From positions 29,349-93,348 of the forward strand of contig CANIBP010000016.1 of NCBI GenBank assembly GCA_947466075.1: 64,000 nucleotides of DNA. Reading direction: 5' to 3'. Origin of the DNA: Verrucomicrobiaceae bacterium (GTDB taxonomy: Bacteria; Verrucomicrobiota; Verrucomicrobiia; Verrucomicrobiales; Verrucomicrobiaceae). Below are positions 8,064-17,791 of the stretch, piece after piece; within the stretch, counting starts at the first letter, position 1, and every line of letters starts with the position of its first letter. Below the pieces are notes generated by a model that made no database searches, was not told the DNA's origin, and was given only the letters and a program-made list of their open reading frames with translations. The position numbers were made by a program, and so were the translations under genes.

Positions 8064-10859
8064 TTACTTTAATCCCGCCAGATACGCGATCACATCGGCA
8101 GCTTCCTGCTGCGTCATCGTTTGCAGGAGGCCTTCAGGCATGATTGATACAGGTAGCGGCTTGTCTGACTTCACCGTCGTGAGCGGATAGCTCTCCGTCG
8201 TGCCGGTGACGAGTTTGAGCTTTAGCGCTTGATCAGTGCGCTCGATCACGAAACCGGTTTGCACGCGACCGTCGTTCAATTCAACGCTGTGGGCCAGATA
8301 GGCGGGCTGGATGACTAACGAAGGCTTCATGAGGCTCTCCAGAATCTGTTCGCGGCTCAAGCGTGTGCCCACCTGTGTCAGGTCAGGTCCGAAATCACGA
8401 CCGATGCCTTTGACGATGTGGCAGGCGAGGCAGGTCGCGAGTTTGCCAGTCATGCTGATGAGTTCGCTGCCGCGTTTGGCGTCACCTTGGACCGAGAGCA
8501 GCTTTTTCGGGTCGATGTTTGTGCCGAGTGTCTTGATGCGCTTCTCCGGTGGGACGAATTGCTCGAACAAAGCGATGTCGTGTGCCTCTTTAGAAGATAG
8601 AGCGGCATGGATGATTTGGTCATTCAGTGGCTGAGGCAGCCACTTGACCAGAACCGTATTCATCATGTGAAAGGGGGAATGGAAGAAGCTGAGAGGGTTG
8701 TCAATCTTTGGTGACTTTTCCGCGCTCATGAGGACCATGGTCTCCATGTAGTCCTTCCACGTTTTTTTGTCCTCCGCAGCCAGTTTATCATCAACATTGG
8801 GCGGGAGAGACAGAATCCAGTTCCTGAGTAGTATGAGCCCGCCTCGATCAACCTCGCGGGCACCGATCATCGGCATCCTGCCGCTGCCGACTCTCGCAAT
8901 GCGATCGAGCAAAATGCTGCGATGTGGAGCCCCTGGATAAATAACCGCCGAGTCTGCAATTCCGAAATCACCCCGCACCGGCTTCTCGTAGATCATCATC
9001 GTCTCCGTTGTGGGCAGGTCGGCATTGACCATGAGTTGTACGCTGCCGCCGCCGTGGCGGCGGTGGCAGTGCGCGCAGTTGGCGTGCAGCCAGGAGCGTG
9101 CACGAAGTTCGAGGTCGGCGTTGGCATCATGACTCGATACGAGATGATTCTTGAGTCGGTCCATGAACACGGCATCGAGCACATCAGCAGGCTGCTTGCC
9201 ACCGATGCTGACGAGTTGATCTGGTTGAAAACCAAGAGCGAAGCCGCTCCAATTGGTGTGACAGCGGGCGCATTCGGCGCGGCCGTGGATGCGCCAGGGT
9301 TGTTTGTTGTCGAGAGTAAACTCCTCACCGTCCACGCCGACGAGTTCGGCATCGGTGTTGGCGTCGTTCCAGCGGTAGGAGTAACCGTTCCACGTTTCAC
9401 CGTCGAAATGAAGCACCTGGGTCTCAATTTTTTTCTTTAAGGAGATCGTGCGAGCAAGCACGGAGTCACTGGGCCATTCGACTTTGTAGTTCAGTTTGTC
9501 GGCTTTGCCGCTGACGGTCGTTTTAATACTTTTTCCTTCGGGCAGGGCCACAAAGCGCGTCGCGGTGGCACCGTCCTGCCACATGGGTTCGGCGATCTCG
9601 AAGGGCAAGACGCCTGGGGCGGGAGTTTGAGCTGCCGTATCGGTGAAGAGGCCCGTTTCGCTGAGTTTGCGTGGGAAATGGCTGGGTTTGCCAACGGCAG
9701 GATTGCTAGCGAGGCGGTAGATGGGTGTATTTTTCTGCCAGTCCATCCAATAAATCTCACCATCGCCGCTGAGACCGAAGGTGACGATCTTGTGCGGCGT
9801 GTCGGCGATTTCTTCGCGGCGTGTGACTTGTTTGCCATCGTGCCACAGCGCCCAGATTTTGCCGGTTTCGTAGTCGCCGTAGATATATGCGTCATGCAAT
9901 TCGGGGAAGCGGTTGCCGTGGTAAACGTAACCGCCGGTGATGCTCGCCGCTTCCGTATGCGGATGGGCGGCCACGGGCGGGATGATGGGTTCCGGGCGTT
10001 GCGTTTCGGGTTTGATCGGCTGGCTGGCTTCCATGGCGCTCCAGCCGTGATTGCCGCCACGTTGCACCAGATGAATCATCTCCCATTGTTCCCAGCCCAC
10101 ATCGCCGCACCACAGGCGGCCCTTGGTATCGAAGCTGATCTTCCATGGATTACGAAAGCCGAAGGCCCAGATCTCAGGCATGGCTTTTGGGGTCGTCAGA
10201 AACGGATTGTCCTTTGGAATGGCATACGCTTTGCCGTTTTCAGCGTGATCGACGTCGATGCGGAGGATGGAGGAGAGCAGATCGCTTATATCCTGACCGG
10301 TGTTGAGTGGATCTGGCGGGGAAGGCACTTCGGCGTCGCCGGTGGAGATGTAGAGCATGCCATCGGGCCCGAATTGAAGCGAAGCACCGTTATGACCGCC
10401 GCTGCGCCATGTCAGCAGCACGGTTTCCGATTTCGGATCGAGCACCGGCGGCTCCTGCTGCGTGAGTTTGAAGCGCGAGAGCTTCGTGCCATCCAGAACC
10501 TTGTCGCCATACGCATAGGTGATGAAAACGTAGCCGTTCTCCTGCCACTTCGGGTGAAACGCGATGCTGTAGGCAAACTGCAACGGCGAATGACCGGGCT
10601 TGAGGTCGATGAGCAGATCTTTGGCAGAGGAATTCGGCGAATCTTTGAAGCTCCAAATTTTGCCACCCTTCTCGACGGCAACGAAACGCCCAACGCCGGG
10701 CACTGCGATCATCTCCAAAGCCTCGTTCAGCTCGATCCGCGTGAAAACCTGTTCCGACACATATGGCTTCGGCGCTTCAGGCGAACCGTGAATGCGTGAC
10801 GAAGTCCACTGGGCCTGAGTGAACGAAAATGCAGTAAGGAATAGAAAGACGCGAAGCAT
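8064..10859 (-). CDS. Sugar-dehydrogenase-like beta-propeller fused to c-type cytochrome domains
   Basis: About 931 residues from the ATG at 10859, which gives signal peptide MLRVFLFLTAFSFTQAQ; an open extension to 11006 overlaps the next gene and is rejected. Residues about 30-380 form a soluble glucose/aldose-dehydrogenase-type propeller (RFVAVEKGGKIW, FHPKWQENGYVFITY, AFGFRNPWKISFD, GGNHGWSAME, GGYVYHGNRFPELHDAYIYG). A middle region resembles the TIGR03806-type module (GLFTDTAAQTPAPGVLPFE) and contains CARCH and CAHCH haem sites. The C-terminal 130 residues carry CLACH followed by GRDFGPDLTQVG, the putative haem-binding domain common in Planctomycetes and Verrucomicrobia (TIGR02603). This is likely a periplasmic oxidase of sugars or alcohols passing electrons to its own haems. 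Three CxxCH sites are visible. Confidence 0.87.
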   Translation of the reverse strand: MLRVFLFLTAFSFTQAQWTSSRIHGSPEAPKPYVSEQVFTRIELNEALEMIAVPGVGRFVAVEKGGKIWSFKDSPNSSAKDLLIDLKPGHSPLQFAYSIAFHPKWQENGYVFITYAYGDKVLDGTKLSRFKLTQQEPPVLDPKSETVLLTWRSGGHNGASLQFGPDGMLYISTGDAEVPSPPDPLNTGQDISDLLSSILRIDVDHAENGKAYAIPKDNPFLTTPKAMPEIWAFGFRNPWKISFDTKGRLWCGDVGWEQWEMIHLVQRGGNHGWSAMEASQPIKPETQRPEPIIPPVAAHPHTEAASITGGYVYHGNRFPELHDAYIYGDYETGKIWALWHDGKQVTRREEIADTPHKIVTFGLSGDGEIYWMDWQKNTPIYRLASNPAVGKPSHFPRKLSETGLFTDTAAQTPAPGVLPFEIAEPMWQDGATATRFVALPEGKSIKTTVSGKADKLNYKVEWPSDSVLARTISLKKKIETQVLHFDGETWNGYSYRWNDANTDAELVGVDGEEFTLDNKQPWRIHGRAECARCHTNWSGFALGFQPDQLVSIGGKQPADVLDAVFMDRLKNHLVSSHDANADLELRARSWLHANCAHCHRRHGGGSVQLMVNADLPTTETMMIYEKPVRGDFGIADSAVIYPGAPHRSILLDRIARVGSGRMPMIGAREVDRGGLILLRNWILSLPPNVDDKLAAEDKKTWKDYMETMVLMSAEKSPKIDNPLSFFHSPFHMMNTVLVKWLPQPLNDQIIHAALSSKEAHDIALFEQFVPPEKRIKTLGTNIDPKKLLSVQGDAKRGSELISMTGKLATCLACHIVKGIGRDFGPDLTQVGTRLSREQILESLMKPSLVIQPAYLAHSVELNDGRVQTGFVIERTDQALKLKLVTGTTESYPLTTVKSDKPLPVSIMPEGLLQTMTQQEAADVIAYLAGLK

Positions 10860-10906
10860 GGCCGCATCATGGAATGATCGGGGGGGCTTCGCCAAGCATG
10901 AAATGC

Positions 10907-13900
10907 TCAAACCTCTTCCGGCGATAGCCAGCGGACACGAACGATACGCCAGCGGCGGCCATAGATGCGGTTGGAGACGTTGTGAAGGGCATTCGTTTGC
11001 TGCCAAGGTGGGTCGATACGGCGTTCTTCTGGCGGCTCATCTTTGTTCGGATAGTTCACAAAGTCAGGCGTGCGTTGTACGATGACTTCGACCCAGGCAC
11101 GCGCTTCGAGACGGCCGGTGATAACGTTCACAATGTCGCCATAGGAACGGATTTTGTAGGTATCACTGCGCGTGACGAGATGCGGCGCGAGCGTTTGTAG
11201 AACATCGGCCTGCGTGAGATAACCAGGTGCGCCGGCAGAGAGGTCGCCAGTCATGTTTTCCGGATAGGGGAAGCTCCAATCCATGCCGGCGGCGGTTCTC
11301 AGCGAGGCGGCGTCATCAAGCTGCTGACGGGTGACCTGCGCGGGGAAGTATGGTTTGTTGATGTTGGTGCGGTCGATGGCGGCCTGGAGCGCGCCTTTTT
11401 TGCCGGTGTCATCGGTGACGAGGCGGCGGTTGACGAAATCGGACAGACAGGTGAAAGGGCCGCGCGTTTTGACCTCACGCACGATTTCGGTGGCGAGCGC
11501 TTCGACCTCCGTTTTGCTCAAAGTGCGGTAGCCACGCCATTCGTGCTGAGCGTCGGCTCCACCGTTGACGAGAGTGAAGCGTGGCATGGGGCTGAGTGCG
11601 GGTGTGGCCATGCTGATGCCGAGAGTGGCGGCATCGAAGGTGGGGATGATTCTGGCATTGCGCAGGCTGCCCAGCACGGATTTCCAGGCTTCCACCGAGG
11701 TGGAGTTGATGTTGAAGCCGCCTTCGATGAGCAGATTAGCGGCGACGCGGCGGAAAGGCGGGATAGGGTTGTTTTTGGGATCAAGCGGGCGGGTGAGCTC
11801 GTTCAGGAGGTCTTTGCGGCGGTCCCCGTAATCGAGCAGGAATTTCATGCGCGGATTAGGCAGCGGTTTGGAAATTTTGGGACTCAACCAGTCGGCGAGG
11901 CGGCCATTCACGGTATCTTCATCGGGCCGCGGCGTGATGGAAGAGACGAAGAAGTGGTCGAACATCTCCTCGTTGAGATTGTGAGAGAAATCGAATCCGG
12001 TGGTGCTCGCATTCACATCACTCTTGAGAGAAACCCACGGACTGGGCCAGGAATTGCCGATGGCGTAACCCGGCCAGCCTTGCAGCCACGGTGCTGCGTA
12101 TTGAACGGAGAAGTGCTGGAACTGGCCGATAGAAAGCAGCGGCGCGGTGGGAATTTCAAACAGCGAAAGGTAAGTTTTGTCGCTGCTGACAAGTGGTTTA
12201 CTGGTGCCAATAATTTCGTCGCTGCTGGCGATGCGGCGTGCTTTGATCTGATACTGCGGAAGCGTGGCGGGATAGCCCTGGCCCGGATGACGGACGATGA
12301 CCGCACGTGGATCAAATCTTGAAATGGGTGTTACGGGAAAGCCGGATGAGTCGTCGGCGCTTTTCATCTGCCAGTCGATGACACCGAGGCAGCGTTTAGT
12401 GTCGGCAGTGATGTCTGTGCCGATTTTCAGCGGCACACTCATGCCGGGCAGCGGCTTGTTGGCGTCATCTATGCCGGTGTAAGCACGGATGCGGTGGCTG
12501 AACTCCGGACCACGCCCGGTACGGGTGCCAGCCCAATCGTAATCATCCAAACTACTGCCACCACCGTTACGATAGCCGATGGATTCACGCCAGGCATGCG
12601 GCGTGATGCTGGCATCCTGAGCGACAAGGCCGTCGGCGGCGTAGTTTTGCACGAAAGCGAAGGGATCAGCGGCAGCGTAACCACCGTCACGTGCAGGTTC
12701 GAGGGTGATGCGTACTTCGGAGTCAGCGAACAGTCGCAGCAGACGGTCTGGTGTGCGCATGGGCTGACGATCATCGGCCAGACGATCAAAACTGATGCCG
12801 CCCGCTGGATTCCACCCGCGTTCGAGTGTGAGTGTGACACTGCCTTGCTGATGTGGTGTGACTTGGCCGCTGTTGAGCGAGAAAGTGATGAACTCACCGG
12901 GTTTCAGAGCCAGGCGCGTCTGCGGATTGTCTTTTTGCTGAAGCAGCAGAAAGCGTGGACGGCCGCCGGAGCCATGATTGATCAACACACCAGCGGCCTG
13001 AATGTCCGTGGCGAGCGACCAGTCATGTCCAGCCGGTGCCCATTTGTTAGGCGTGTCAGGATCGGGTGCATTGCCAGGCTCCGAGCCGATCGAAGGCTCG
13101 ATTGCGCGGTAGAGCACGGCGTTGCACCAAACTTCGTCACCGATATGATAAAGTTTCTGTGCCTTCCATGGATCGCGTTTTTCGACGACGAGATGCACAC
13201 TTGGCAGCCATGAATTGATGCGGAAGGCGTCGAGTTCGAGGACGATGTTGTACGGATTCCACAGGGTGACGATGGGATCGAGCACGAGGACAAGCTTGCG
13301 GTCTGGCTCTTCGATCTCACGCTGCGGAGCGCTCTGTGCCTGCACACTGAAGGCATAGCTCATGCGGACGACAAGCGGGCTGAAGAGGCATTTGTCAGGT
13401 ATGGAGGGAAGGTTGGAGGAAACCGTGTTCAACCAAGTGTTGGCCGCGTTCGCAAGTGAGGGCTTGGAATTGTCCTTGGGTTTGATGGCGAAGGGCTGCG
13501 CATCGAGTGCTGGCCGGGTGGTGCGCTCGCGGACGCGTTTCCACGTCTGGTAGTAGTCAAGCAATGGGGCAAATGTGCTGTTCAGGCCGGGTGCGTATTG
13601 CTGGCGGTCTGCTTCAGGCATCTCAAAGAACATCGAGAGATCGAGCTTCATGCCGCCATTGCGTGAGTTGGTGACGAGGCTGTTGGAATCGGCGGTGACA
13701 TCGTGCCAACGTTGTTCGAGGCCGGTGGTGAGGGCGTTGCGTGTTTCTCCGGCCAGCAGTGGGATCTGCGCGAAAGTGAGCACCTTTTGGACCTTCTCAG
13801 GCTCGTTGGGCATGCTCTCAAAGCCGTTGATGAATGATCCGGCACGCTGCGGTGCGGCCAGCCGCCATTGCGCGACTTTTTGTGCGTCGTCTGGAGGCGC

Positions 13901-14623
13901 GGTCTGCTTGTCAAAGTCAGGCACCGTGAGATTGACGCGTGCTTTCACTCCTTCATCCGCCGCCCACCAGGCGTAGTGACCCATGATATACTTCTGCTTG
14001 GGATCAGCGGTACGGAATGGGCGGTAGGTGATGAGGTCGATCTTACGCGCCTTGATGCTGAGTTTGTCGTTTTTACCCACGGGATTGCGCAGCAGCCAGA
14101 TGGTGTCGTTATCAGGCTTGGGGTCAGGCAACTTGGTCAGTGGCGTGACCGGCTCTTTGTCATCTGCCGTGTTCGATGGGTCCTTCTGATCGAGTTCAGG
14201 CGCGCGTGAAGGGTAATCTCTGGCCCCACTGATGAGCCAAGTGATGGGCTTGTCATGCTGTTCGGCGGAAGACAGGCCACGCCCGGTCCAGATGCCGCTG
14301 AGCCAGGGATTTTCCACTCCTTCGATTTCGGGTGTGGTGGGATCGGAGTCGAGCATGCCTGCGGTGGCCGTGGCTCGCCAGTCGAGGCCGTTGTAATCAT
14401 TCAGCCGCCACAGCGCGGCGGAAACGCCGTTCATTGCAATGGAACGCGCGCGATTGAGCTTCATCTGGTTCGTCACGACGCGCGATTCGACCAGCACGAT
14501 GGACATCAAGGCGACTAAAAGGCTGATGACAAGAAATGCGAGCAACAGCGTGGCGACGAGTGCGAAACCCGAACTACGGACGCGAGACGCTTGGTGCTGA
14601 AGGTGCGTCATCATGCAGGTCAC
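10907..14623 (-). CDS. Verru_Chthon cassette protein A (giant GspK-like pseudopilin)
   Basis: A 1238-residue protein beginning with a type IV pilin-like leader: GFALVATLLLAFLVISLLVAL after a short basic N-terminus, with a Phe/Ala in place of the usual TLVE, as in the T2SS minor pseudopilin GspK. The rest is a large exported region with beta-rich character and no enzyme motif seen. Near the C-terminus SKTEVEALATEIVREVKTRG and FTCLSDFVNRRL resemble the helix-hairpin-type pieces of GspK proteins. It is more than three times the length of GspK. The GTG start at 14623 overlaps the stop of cassette C by 4 bp (GTGA); ATGs at 14614 and 14611 are alternatives. The cassette is described by TIGRFAM models (TIGR02600 for A) but its function is unknown. 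Confidence 0.85.
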   Translation of the reverse strand: MTCMMTHLQHQASRVRSSGFALVATLLLAFLVISLLVALMSIVLVESRVVTNQMKLNRARSIAMNGVSAALWRLNDYNGLDWRATATAGMLDSDPTTPEIEGVENPWLSGIWTGRGLSSAEQHDKPITWLISGARDYPSRAPELDQKDPSNTADDKEPVTPLTKLPDPKPDNDTIWLLRNPVGKNDKLSIKARKIDLITYRPFRTADPKQKYIMGHYAWWAADEGVKARVNLTVPDFDKQTAPPDDAQKVAQWRLAAPQRAGSFINGFESMPNEPEKVQKVLTFAQIPLLAGETRNALTTGLEQRWHDVTADSNSLVTNSRNGGMKLDLSMFFEMPEADRQQYAPGLNSTFAPLLDYYQTWKRVRERTTRPALDAQPFAIKPKDNSKPSLANAANTWLNTVSSNLPSIPDKCLFSPLVVRMSYAFSVQAQSAPQREIEEPDRKLVLVLDPIVTLWNPYNIVLELDAFRINSWLPSVHLVVEKRDPWKAQKLYHIGDEVWCNAVLYRAIEPSIGSEPGNAPDPDTPNKWAPAGHDWSLATDIQAAGVLINHGSGGRPRFLLLQQKDNPQTRLALKPGEFITFSLNSGQVTPHQQGSVTLTLERGWNPAGGISFDRLADDRQPMRTPDRLLRLFADSEVRITLEPARDGGYAAADPFAFVQNYAADGLVAQDASITPHAWRESIGYRNGGGSSLDDYDWAGTRTGRGPEFSHRIRAYTGIDDANKPLPGMSVPLKIGTDITADTKRCLGVIDWQMKSADDSSGFPVTPISRFDPRAVIVRHPGQGYPATLPQYQIKARRIASSDEIIGTSKPLVSSDKTYLSLFEIPTAPLLSIGQFQHFSVQYAAPWLQGWPGYAIGNSWPSPWVSLKSDVNASTTGFDFSHNLNEEMFDHFFVSSITPRPDEDTVNGRLADWLSPKISKPLPNPRMKFLLDYGDRRKDLLNELTRPLDPKNNPIPPFRRVAANLLIEGGFNINSTSVEAWKSVLGSLRNARIIPTFDAATLGISMATPALSPMPRFTLVNGGADAQHEWRGYRTLSKTEVEALATEIVREVKTRGPFTCLSDFVNRRLVTDDTGKKGALQAAIDRTNINKPYFPAQVTRQQLDDAASLRTAAGMDWSFPYPENMTGDLSAGAPGYLTQADVLQTLAPHLVTRSDTYKIRSYGDIVNVITGRLEARAWVEVIVQRTPDFVNYPNKDEPPEERRIDPPWQQTNALHNVSNRIYGRRWRIVRVRWLSPEEV

Positions 14624-15606
14624 AAAGCACGCGGCAGTCCCATGCTACAGCTGTAAACACGACTGTGGCGGCGTGCGATATCCCACCAGCGCTCAGGGGA
14701 AATGCCCTGCTGCTCCAAGCCGCGCAGCTCACGCGCACCGCTGGCGCTGAGCACACGCATCATGACCTCGATGCTGGTGGGCACGCCATCCTGCGGCACG
14801 CGATATTGGTTTTTGTTTTTGAGCGGTGGCAGGCTCTCGTGCCGCATCGGAAATCCTTGCACACTCATGTTCTCGGCTTCGCTCCATTCATGAATGATGA
14901 CGCCGAAGTCGATGATGTTGTCGCAGAGCATGCTGTCGGTAGAGGGGGATTTCATTTCTCCCGGATCACCCTGCTGTGTGCCACCGGCGTAAGTATCGAC
15001 GAGGTAGCCGGTGTCGAAGGTGTGGTCGGAACGCACAATGCTGCGGAAGAGTTGGTAGCTGGCATTGGCACCATCACTGACATAACCAGCGGGAGGCATT
15101 GCGCGGCGGATCAACTGGTAAGAGACGGCGTTCACATCGCCTGGCACTGCCTTGTTGTCAGTGAACACATCTCGGTCCGCCGCCGTGGTGATAAACCGCA
15201 GCCACATGCCACCGACGCCGAAGCGGTAGTCTTCGGGATTGGCCCAATCAAAATCGTTGTCACTTTTTTTCCGTGGATCGAGCTGCAGCGAGTCCTCGGC
15301 GGGTTTTTGGCCAGCCGCATCCACCCAGGCACCAGAGTTGTCGGTTTTGTTGAGGATGTCGATAGCGATCCAAGTGTTCCCGTCTTGGCGCAAGATGGCA
15401 GATTGCAGATCACTAACGAGCAGGCTTGTCATCAAGCGCACACGGCCACCGCGATCGAGATGATCGGATAAACGGCGGCTCTGTTCCGCCACATTCATCA
15501 CCGCCATGGTCAAAGAGAGCAGCAGCAACACAGAAAGCGCCGTGGCCAAACTGACTTCCACCAAAGTGAAGCCGTTCGTATGACTGGAGCGACGCGCGAG
15601 CTGCAT
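14620..15606 (-). CDS. Verru_Chthon cassette protein C (GspJ-like pseudopilin)
   Basis: A 328-residue prepilin-like protein with the leader and helix GFTLVEVSLATALSVLLLL directly after a short basic N-terminus (cleavage expected after the Gly by a prepilin peptidase). The remainder is exported and has no recognised enzymatic site. Position and size correspond to GspJ in a gspH-I-J-K series. It follows cassette B by 9 bp and overlaps cassette A by 4 bp, so all four genes are one translationally linked operon. Function is not established. Confidence 0.85.
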   Translation of the reverse strand: MQLARRSSHTNGFTLVEVSLATALSVLLLLSLTMAVMNVAEQSRRLSDHLDRGGRVRLMTSLLVSDLQSAILRQDGNTWIAIDILNKTDNSGAWVDAAGQKPAEDSLQLDPRKKSDNDFDWANPEDYRFGVGGMWLRFITTAADRDVFTDNKAVPGDVNAVSYQLIRRAMPPAGYVSDGANASYQLFRSIVRSDHTFDTGYLVDTYAGGTQQGDPGEMKSPSTDSMLCDNIIDFGVIIHEWSEAENMSVQGFPMRHESLPPLKNKNQYRVPQDGVPTSIEVMMRVLSASGARELRGLEQQGISPERWWDIARRHSRVYSCSMGLPRAL

Positions 15607-15615
15607 GGTGACGTA

Positions 15616-16020
15616 TCAAGGCGTCGAGGTGCCAGACGTGCCATTGGTAGTTCCGGTACCGTCTGTTTTCGGCGTGGTGCTGGCAGGATCGTCTGGATCA
15701 GGCGGCACCGTGCCCTCCTTTGGCCGCGTGTTGGGATCCAAGTTGGCATCTGGCAAGCTGTTGGTCGGCGTAGTCGGAGGAGTGTTAGTAGGAGTGCTGG
15801 AAGAACCTTTGCTAGAGTTCGTGCTGGAGGATTTATTCGATTTTCCCACGAACGCGGGCCGCCCCCATGCCTCGTGGGGTTTTAAGCGCCGCACATCGCT
15901 GCTCAGTGCCCCCATCACCATGCTCAGGATGGCCAGCACACCAGCGGCGATACCCATGGCAATCGTCACTTCGGCGAGGGTGAAGCCGGATGCAGTGGTG
16001 GAGTGTAGATGTGTCTTCAT
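15616..16020 (-). CDS. Verru_Chthon cassette protein B (GspI-like pseudopilin with low-complexity tail)
   Basis: The ATG at 16020 gives 134 residues beginning MKTHLHSTTASGFTLAEV, a prepilin leader with the conserved Glu at +5, then a hydrophobic helix to about residue 40. After RRLKPHEAWGRP the last 80 residues are almost wholly Ser/Thr/Pro/Asn/Asp, with no globular domain visible. Compared with GspI-like proteins the folded C-terminal domain is missing or replaced by a flexible tail. It lies 13 bp after cassette D. The role is presumed to be a minor pseudopilin. Confidence 0.8.
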   Translation of the reverse strand: MKTHLHSTTASGFTLAEVTIAMGIAAGVLAILSMVMGALSSDVRRLKPHEAWGRPAFVGKSNKSSSTNSSKGSSSTPTNTPPTTPTNSLPDANLDPNTRPKEGTVPPDPDDPASTTPKTDGTGTTNGTSGTSTP

Positions 16021-16033
16021 AGGAATAGTGTGA

Positions 16034-16675
16034 TTAACGAATTTGCACCATGTCGGCAATCTCCGACACATGGCCGTAGGCGTTCACGTGCATGCCACGG
16101 AAATTCTGCGAATTCTTCAAGATGCCGATCCCTTCGATCGTGCTGCCTTCGGCCAGAATCAGGTCGTAGTGCTTGCTGGCGATGCGTGCCGAGGGGGTGA
16201 ACTCATAGGCCCAGCAGGGGGCGCCTTCCTGCCAAAGACCGATTCGTGACGCAATCTCTACGGGCTTGCCGCCAGAGGAGAGCGGCCCACTCCAGCCACT
16301 GGCTCCCGCAGGCGGCACCCAGCAGATGCCAGTGGGCAGTTTTTGCGGATCACCCACAGCTTCCCAAACGCCACTACCGATCTCCGTTTCCGCGACGATG
16401 ACAAACGACTGCCACATCAGCTCCGGCTGCGCCGGGTTCGTGTGGATCAGCAGACGAGCGTTGCTGAGTCGCATCGCAGCTACGCCGCGTGTCTCACGCA
16501 CTTTGCCAGAAAGAAACTGCGCCCCCAAGTTCAGCCGCCGTCCTACACCCGGCTCAGCCGTGGCCATACCCAGGATGGAAAGCGTTATCGTGATGATCAC
16601 GATGACGACAAGCAACTCCACCAGTGTAAAGGCGGATGCCGACCTGGGTGCTTGTGTCTTATCAGGGTGGTGCAT
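16034..16675 (-). CDS. Verru_Chthon cassette protein D (GspH-like pseudopilin)
   Basis: A 213-residue prepilin-like protein: AFTLVELLVVIVIITITLSIL after a basic leader, then an exported domain ending in AYGHVSEIADMVQIR. It matches the place and size of GspH and is the first gene of the D-B-C-A cassette. The ATG at 16675 is preceded by AGGAG about 11 nt upstream, one of the better ribosome-binding sites in the window; a TTG at 16684 is too close to it. The transcript probably starts in the 16685-16811 gap shared with the divergent gene at 16812. Confidence 0.83.
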   Translation of the reverse strand: MHHPDKTQAPRSASAFTLVELLVVIVIITITLSILGMATAEPGVGRRLNLGAQFLSGKVRETRGVAAMRLSNARLLIHTNPAQPELMWQSFVIVAETEIGSGVWEAVGDPQKLPTGICWVPPAGASGWSGPLSSGGKPVEIASRIGLWQEGAPCWAYEFTPSARIASKHYDLILAEGSTIEGIGILKNSQNFRGMHVNAYGHVSEIADMVQIR

Positions 16676-16811
16676 AAGGACCAATTCTCCTCAACTATTA
16701 GGGTAACGGTATGGCGTAGCCAATCCTGACATCGCACCACGCGCCTTCCCATTTTTTTGGTCCCACAATTGTTGCTTGTGGTTATGCGTCTGATTTTGGT
16801 AGTCTGGCACC

Positions 16812-17702
16812 ATGAATATGTCACGACGCGTTTTGCCGCTCATTTTGCTGGCGGTACTGCATGCAAACCTGTCAGCCGCCGATCGTCCCGGTAAGGCGAT
16901 CACACTAGGCGGCGGTCCACCTCTGCGCACCGGAACCCTAATGCGTGAAAAACGTGAACTCCGCATCGAAGCAGGCAAAACGAAACAAGAAATCGGCAAG
17001 GAGGTCACCAATGTGACCACGCGTTATCTGCAATCCGTGCATTTGATGCGTCGCATGATAGGCAACGAGGCCGAGGAGGTACAGGTGCGGGAGTTCGTCA
17101 AGGAATGCGCTCATTTCATGATGGGAACCGCCCCACCGCCGGATGGCAATCCCTCCACACTTTCCTCTAAAAACCTACGGTTCAGGCGGAAGAGCGGCCA
17201 CTGGAGCTACGAGATGATGCAGGGCAGTCCGACTCCTGAAGAGGCTATGTCCATGGCGGAACTCGCCTTTGCTGCGGACTTACTCGAAGTCATTCCCACC
17301 TGCATCGGCACGGGATCACACAAGCTCGGTGAAAGTTGGAAGACGCAGATGGATTCACCGCGCGGTAAGGCCTACGGCTGGATCGTTCCTGACCAGCTCG
17401 AAAGCACGCTCGTCGCTACGGAGGACAAAGCTGATGGTCCGCATGCCACCATCGCCATCAATGGTAAATTTCGCATGGAGCGGCCCATGAACTTCAATGC
17501 ACGCATGGAGATTACCTTCAGCGCCACCGTCGTCCGCCGCCTCACCGACATGATCGACGTTGACACCAAGATCACTGGCCAATTTGTGGCCGTGGCCGCA
17601 GCCATCGCGGACAAATCTGTTTCTGCCAAAAACGAAACCATCATCCTCAACTATGACTATCCCTTCACCCTCACCCGCACCTTGAAGGTCGAGCCCAAAT
17701 AG
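16812..17702 (+). CDS. Secreted protein of unknown function, 296 aa
   Basis: The protein starts with a signal peptide ([24 protein letters not shown]), so it is exported. The mature part has an N-terminal helical region (about 60-160) and a C-terminal beta-rich half that alternates charged and hydrophobic residues ([31 protein letters not shown]). No known domain was recognised. It is divergent from the Verru_Chthon cassette with 136 bp between starts and precedes a sugar isomerase gene by 89 bp. Nothing in the context fixes a role. Confidence 0.7.
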   Translation: MNMSRRVLPLILLAVLHANLSAADRPGKAITLGGGPPLRTGTLMREKRELRIEAGKTKQEIGKEVTNVTTRYLQSVHLMRRMIGNEAEEVQVREFVKECAHFMMGTAPPPDGNPSTLSSKNLRFRRKSGHWSYEMMQGSPTPEEAMSMAELAFAADLLEVIPTCIGTGSHKLGESWKTQMDSPRGKAYGWIVPDQLESTLVATEDKADGPHATIAINGKFRMERPMNFNARMEITFSATVVRRLTDMIDVDTKITGQFVAVAAAIADKSVSAKNETIILNYDYPFTLTRTLKVEPK

Positions 17703-17791
17703 CTGCCACCTCGCAAAAAATCGTCATTCCACATTCGACATTCTCGATTCTTTCTCCTTCTTCCCCACCTCAATCAAACCAACTCATCCTC

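Noticed and set aside
9627..10799. Plus-strand 390-codon ORF
   Set aside because: Antisense to the dehydrogenase-cytochrome gene, with no family motif.
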